A DNA stretch of 10,003 bases, from the NCBI GenBank assembly GCA_025981625.1, contig JAICXF010000059.1, positions 1 to 10,003 of the forward strand, read 5' to 3'. Position numbers and translations under genes: made by a program. Below are positions 7,179 to 10,003 of this stretch, piece after piece; the first letter of the stretch is position 1; each line of letters starts with the position of its first letter. This DNA comes from Sphingomonas sp. (GTDB lineage: Bacteria > Pseudomonadota > Alphaproteobacteria > Sphingomonadales > Sphingomonadaceae). The notes under the pieces were generated by a model. That model had not been told where the DNA came from and ran no database searches. It saw only the letters and a program-made list of their open reading frames with translations.

Positions 7179-8596
7179 CCGCCCCCGATCCACGCCGTTT
7201 CCTTTACCGCAATCTCGACCCGCAGGGCGCGAGGCGGCTGGCCGGCAAGCATCTTTCCGGCCACGACGATGGCGAACTCTATCTCCAGTACAGCACGAGC
7301 GAGGCGTTCGGCTTCGACGACGGCCGGCTGAAGACCGCCGATTATCACAGCAGCTCGGGCTTTGGCCTTCGCGGCGTGTCCGGCGAGACCACCGCCTTCG
7401 CTCATGCCAACGAGATCAGCGAAGCCGCCATCGAACGCGCGGCGGCGACGCTGAAGCTGCTCGACCCGCGAAGGGGTGAGCCGTCAGCACCGCCGGCGCG
7501 CACCAACCAGTCGATGTACGGCGCCGACGACCCGCTCGCGTTGGTGCCGTTCGCCGACAAGGTCGCGCTGTGCCAACGGATCGACGCCGCCGCGCGGGCG
7601 CGGGACCCCCGTGTCGCCCAGGTCAGCGTCACGCTTGCCGGCAGCTGGAGCGTGATCGACATCGTCCGCGCCGACGGCTTCATCGCTTCCGACGTTCGCC
7701 CGCTGGTCCGCCTCGGCGTGCAGATCGTCGCCGAGCAGAATGGGCGGCGGGAGATCGGCTTCCACGGCCTGGGCGGACGCTATCTCTACGGCGAGCTGTT
7801 CGATGAGGCCCAGTGGAACCGCTCCATCGACGAGGCGCTTCGGCAGGCGCTCGTCAACCTCGACTCGGTCGCCGCGCCGGCCGGCGAGATGCCGGTGGTG
7901 ATGGGCTCCGGCTGGGCGGGCGTGTTGCTTCACGAGGCGATCGGCCATGGCCTCGAGGGCGACTTCAACCGCAAGGGAACGTCGGCTTTCTCCGGCCGCA
8001 TCGGGGAACGCGTCGCGACTCCCGGCGTCACGATTGTCGACGACGGCTCGATCCACCAGCGGCGGGGATCGCTGACGATCGACGACGAGGGCACGCCGAC
8101 ACGGCGCACGACGCTGATCGAGGACGGTATCCTCAAGGGCTATCTCCAGGACCGCCTCAACGCGCGTCTGATGGGAATGGACGCGACCGGCAACGGCCGC
8201 CGCGAGAGCTTCGCTCATGCGCCGATGCCGCGAATGACCAACACCTTCATGCTGGCCGGCAACGACGACCCCGGCGAGCTGATCGAGCGGGTCAAGGACG
8301 GCATCTATGCCAAGAGCTTCGGCGGCGGGCAGGTCGACATCACCAGCGGCAAGTTCGTGTTCTCCTGCACCGAGGCTTATCGGATCCGCGGTGGCAAGGT
8401 CGCCGAGCCGCTGAAGGGCGCGACGATCATCGGCGATGGTCCGACCGTGCTGACCCGGGTCAAGGGCATCGGCAACGACCTGGCGCTCGACGAAGGCGTC
8501 GGCGTGTGCGGCAAGGGCGGGCAGAGCGTTCCCGCAGGCGTCGGACAGCCGACCCTGCTGATCGACGGCCTGACCGTCGGAGGCACCGCCGCGTGA
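7175..8596 (+). CDS. tldD: TldD metalloprotease
   Basis: This 473-residue protein is the catalytic half of the TldD/TldE (PmbA) protease, a heterodimer that degrades unfolded peptides and, in some bacteria, processes peptide antibiotics such as microcin B17 and helps CcdA turnover. The U62 family motif HEAIGHGLEGD begins at residue 253: His253 and His257 are the predicted zinc ligands and Glu254 the catalytic base. Cys445 in GVCGKGGQ matches the position of the third ligand known from E. coli TldD. The N-terminal domain (about 30-230) and C-terminal barrel (about 240-470), ending GQPTLLIDGLTVGGT, are both complete, and length is normal. The protein should be cytoplasmic. The partner tldE/pmbA is not in the window. 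The ATG overlaps the zinc-finger stop (ATGA), and its own stop overlaps the DUF924 start. Confidence 0.95.
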   Translation: MTAPDPRRFLYRNLDPQGARRLAGKHLSGHDDGELYLQYSTSEAFGFDDGRLKTADYHSSSGFGLRGVSGETTAFAHANEISEAAIERAAATLKLLDPRRGEPSAPPARTNQSMYGADDPLALVPFADKVALCQRIDAAARARDPRVAQVSVTLAGSWSVIDIVRADGFIASDVRPLVRLGVQIVAEQNGRREIGFHGLGGRYLYGELFDEAQWNRSIDEALRQALVNLDSVAAPAGEMPVVMGSGWAGVLLHEAIGHGLEGDFNRKGTSAFSGRIGERVATPGVTIVDDGSIHQRRGSLTIDDEGTPTRRTTLIEDGILKGYLQDRLNARLMGMDATGNGRRESFAHAPMPRMTNTFMLAGNDDPGELIERVKDGIYAKSFGGGQVDITSGKFVFSCTEAYRIRGGKVAEPLKGATIIGDGPTVLTRVKGIGNDLALDEGVGVCGKGGQSVPAGVGQPTLLIDGLTVGGTAA

Positions 8597-9132
8597 GCGC
8601 CGACTGGCGCGCCGATGTTCTCAAATTCTGGTTTGGTCTTGATCCGGCGCAATGGTGGAACGGCCCGCCGGAGGTCGACCAGCGCGTCAGGCAGCAATTC
8701 CTAAAGCTGTGGTTCGAAAAGCGCCAGTTGCCGGCCGATTCATTTCTCGATGACCCGCTGACGGCACTCGCCGGCGTGATCCTATTCGATCAAATCCCGC
8801 GCATCATGTTCCGCGGTGACGCCGAGCAGTTCGCTACCGACGAGCTCGCTCTGGGCATCGCCCAGGCCGCAGTCGAGCGGAAGCTGGACGAGCAGCTCCA
8901 GCCGATCGAACGCAACTTCCTCTACATGCCCTTTGAGCACAGCGAGAAGCTGGAGAATCAGAACCGCGCGGTCCTGCTCCAGAGCGAAACCGGCAACGAG
9001 CAATTCATCGAGGCTGCAAAGAAGCATCGCGACGTGATCGCCCGCTTCGGGCGTTTTCCGCACCGCAACGCCATCCTCGGGCGCGCGCCGCGCGCCGACG
9101 AGCTGGCCGCTGGCGCGGTTACGCCCTGGTGA
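8593..9132 (+). CDS. DUF924 family protein
   Basis: This 179-residue protein matches the DUF924 family (PF06041) along its length: VLKFWFGLDP near the start, LILFDQ-like VILFDQIPRIMFRG (about 63-76), FLYMPFEHSEKLENQ (about 109-123), and the C-terminal HRDVIARFGRFPHRNAILGR. The family is predicted all-helical and related to tetratricopeptide-like folds; its function is unknown. No signal peptide or membrane segment is seen, so it is probably cytoplasmic. The start is GTG at 8593 in a GTGA overlap with the tldD stop, and the frame has no ATG near its N-terminus, which supports the GTG. Its own stop overlaps the next start in the same way. Confidence 0.9.
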   Translation: MSADWRADVLKFWFGLDPAQWWNGPPEVDQRVRQQFLKLWFEKRQLPADSFLDDPLTALAGVILFDQIPRIMFRGDAEQFATDELALGIAQAAVERKLDEQLQPIERNFLYMPFEHSEKLENQNRAVLLQSETGNEQFIEAAKKHRDVIARFGRFPHRNAILGRAPRADELAAGAVTPW

Positions 9133-9341
9133 GCGGGCTTGTCGAAGTTGGACGATTCAACAGCCGCGTCGATGCGGATCTCGCGCGCCTTTACCTGGAA
9201 GACCAAGGCGTCGGTGCCGTTCTGTTCGACGCCGACACGAACAGCATCCTCGGGGGCACGCTACCCACCGGCGTGCGCCTGATGGTGCTGGACGAAGACC
9301 TTCAAGAGGCGCGAAGTCTCCTTCGCGATTACCAGCCCTAA
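9129..9341 (+). CDS. DUF2007 domain protein (putative signal-transducing protein)
   Basis: This 70-residue protein matches the small DUF2007 domain (PF09413): LVEVGRFNSRVDADLARLYLEDQGVGAVLFD is the family's opening beta-alpha-beta unit, in which an element of sequence moves from a strand to a helix and back, and GVRLMVLDEDLQEARSLL is the closing strand and helix. The fold resembles small ferredoxin-like regulatory domains; no biochemical role is established. It starts at GTG 9129 in a GTGA overlap with DUF924 and is the last gene of the cluster. Its stop (9339-9341) overlaps the stop of the convergent gene, leaving no room for a terminator. Confidence 0.82.
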   Translation: MSGLVEVGRFNSRVDADLARLYLEDQGVGAVLFDADTNSILGGTLPTGVRLMVLDEDLQEARSLLRDYQP

Positions 9342-9745
9342 AGGAGGTGCGCGATCGGGCTGGGATCGAACCCAGCTTCGGTCAAGTTGCGCTGCACTTC
9401 GTCCGCCGACGCGCCTTCCTCCCGCTTGGCCAAGGCAACCGCGAGCGCCGAGCGCGTGCCCGAGCGGCAGAAAGCGAGCAGCTTGCCCTCCTCGGTCGCG
9501 CGTAGCGCCTTCTGCATTTCCTCGATGTCGGCGGGGCCGATCCCACGGATGATCGGCACGAAGCGATAGGCGATGCCCGCGGCCGCGGCGGCGTCCTCGA
9601 TATCGCCGGCGAGCGGCTGCCCGGGCTCCTCGCCATCCGGGCGATTGTTGACCAGCATCGTGATGCCCTGCTCCGCCAGCCCGGCGACCTCGTGCGGCGC
9701 GACCTGCCCGCTGACCATGACTTTCTCGTCCAGCTGTCGGATCAT
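9338..9745 (-). CDS. TIGR01244/DUF442 family phosphatase- or sulfurtransferase-like protein
   Basis: This 135-residue protein matches the DUF442 family (PF04273, TIGR01244), the domain also fused to beta-lactamase-like hydrolases in Blh proteins linked to sulfide metabolism. MVSGQVAPHEV and LVNNRPDGEEPGQP (31-44) are family signatures. The active-site loop is CRSGTRS with Cys93. The fold is dual-specificity-phosphatase-like, but the loop has four residues between Cys and Arg98 (CX4R), as in rhodaneses, and not the CX5R of protein tyrosine phosphatases, so the substrate may be a sulfur or phosphate compound. GGAGGG lies 7 bases before the ATG at 9745. It starts 34 bp after the RecQ stop on the same strand and may be co-transcribed with recQ. 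Its last 4 bases overlap the convergent DUF2007 gene. Confidence 0.88.
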   Translation of the reverse strand: MIRQLDEKVMVSGQVAPHEVAGLAEQGITMLVNNRPDGEEPGQPLAGDIEDAAAAAGIAYRFVPIIRGIGPADIEEMQKALRATEEGKLLAFCRSGTRSALAVALAKREEGASADEVQRNLTEAGFDPSPIAHLL

Positions 9746-9752
9746 CGGGGCA

Positions 9753-9758
9753 CCCTCC
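9753..9758 (-). promoter_or_regulatory. Ribosome binding site of the DUF442 gene
   Basis: On the minus strand GGAGGG is followed by a 7-base spacer and the ATG at 9745. It is the strongest Shine-Dalgarno in the window and fixes the start. It lies in the 34-bp gap after the RecQ stop. Confidence 0.75.
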
Positions 9759-9779
9759 GCTAACCGCTATAGGAGAATT

Positions 9780-10003
9780 TCAGACCAGTGTCGAAAGCGC
9801 CGCGAGCATCGCTTCGCCGTAGCGCTCCAGCTTGGCCGCGCCGACGCCTTGCACCTGTGCAAGCTCGGCGAGGCTGTTCGGTTTTCGCTCGGCGATCTCG
9901 CGCAGCGTCGAATCATGGAAGACGACGTAGGGGGGAACGCCCGCTTCCGCCGCGAGCCGCCGCCGGCCTTCGCGCAGCGCTTCGAACAAAGGGTCGGCTG
10001 GAC
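9780..10003 (-). CDS. recQ: RecQ-type DNA helicase, C-terminal HRDC domain (partial)
   Basis: Only the last 74 codons are in the window; the 5' part lies beyond the right edge. The translation, PLFEALREGRRRLAAEAG, VPPYVVFHDSTLREIAERKP and LAELAQVQGVGAAKLERYGE, is a complete HRDC domain, a helical module that binds DNA in RecQ helicases. VPPYVVFHDSTL followed by VQGVGAAKLERYG and an immediate C-terminus is the typical ending of bacterial RecQ, an ATP-dependent 3'-5' helicase of recombination and replication-fork repair. RNase D and UvrD-like proteins also carry HRDC domains, but their surrounding sequence differs; the missing helicase motifs would settle it. The stop is TGA at 9780-9782. Confidence 0.82.
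   Translation of the reverse strand, partial: PADPLFEALREGRRRLAAEAGVPPYVVFHDSTLREIAERKPNSLAELAQVQGVGAAKLERYGEAMLAALSTLV

Noticed and set aside
6903..7193. N-terminal extension of the ABC ATPase up to 7193.
   Set aside because: It is antisense to the zinc-finger gene and the start of tldD, has no ATPase-family similarity, and the Walker A spacing is normal with the 6902 or 6887 start.
9341..9349. AAGGAGGTG, a perfect Shine-Dalgarno on the plus strand right after the DUF2007 stop.
   Set aside because: No credible plus-strand gene follows. The bases are explained as the His-Leu-Leu end of the minus-strand DUF442 gene.

Overview
The window is about 10 kb of GC-rich, densely packed bacterial chromosome. 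Protein flavour and gene content (an NDUFS6-like CHCC zinc-finger protein, a TIGR01244/DUF442 protein, DUF2007, DUF924, and a secreted GH3 enzyme with PA14 insert) suggest an alphaproteobacterium, probably a sphingomonad. That placement is inferred from the proteins and not from any marker gene. No tRNA, rRNA, CRISPR array, insertion sequence or phage gene was seen, and base and codon usage look uniform.

Layout. (1) The left edge holds the N-terminal 196 codons of DNA polymerase I (minus strand, running off the window). A 140-bp divergent intergenic region follows, with two perfect inverted repeats, one of which contains the Shine-Dalgarno of the next gene. (2) A secreted GH3 beta-glucosidase/beta-xylosidase (plus strand) converges on an exported alpha/beta-hydrolase esterase (minus strand) with only 4 bp between the stop codons. 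Together they look like a hemicellulose-trimming pair. (3) The esterase is the last gene of a minus-strand cluster: ABC transporter ATPase, then L-aspartate oxidase nadB (4-nt GTGA overlap), then the esterase 33 bp further on. (4) A 72-bp divergent spacer leads to a plus-strand cluster of four genes, each joined to the next by a 4-nt stop/start overlap: CHCC zinc-finger protein, TldD metalloprotease, DUF924 protein and DUF2007 protein. (5) The last of these converges with a 4-nt overlap on a DUF442 phosphatase/sulfurtransferase-like gene (minus strand). That gene sits 34 bp downstream of the 3' end of a RecQ-type helicase gene, of which only the HRDC domain is in the window.

Most of this is housekeeping: replication and repair (polA, recQ), NAD synthesis (nadB) and peptide maturation or proteolysis (tldD). 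The accessory part is the saccharide pair. I found no convincing undescribed system. The points most worth a second look are the Shine-Dalgarno-occluding hairpin and adjacent 26-bp palindrome ahead of the GH3 gene, the coupled four-gene cluster joining two proteins of unknown function to TldD, and an ABC ATPase coupled to nadB with no permease beside it.
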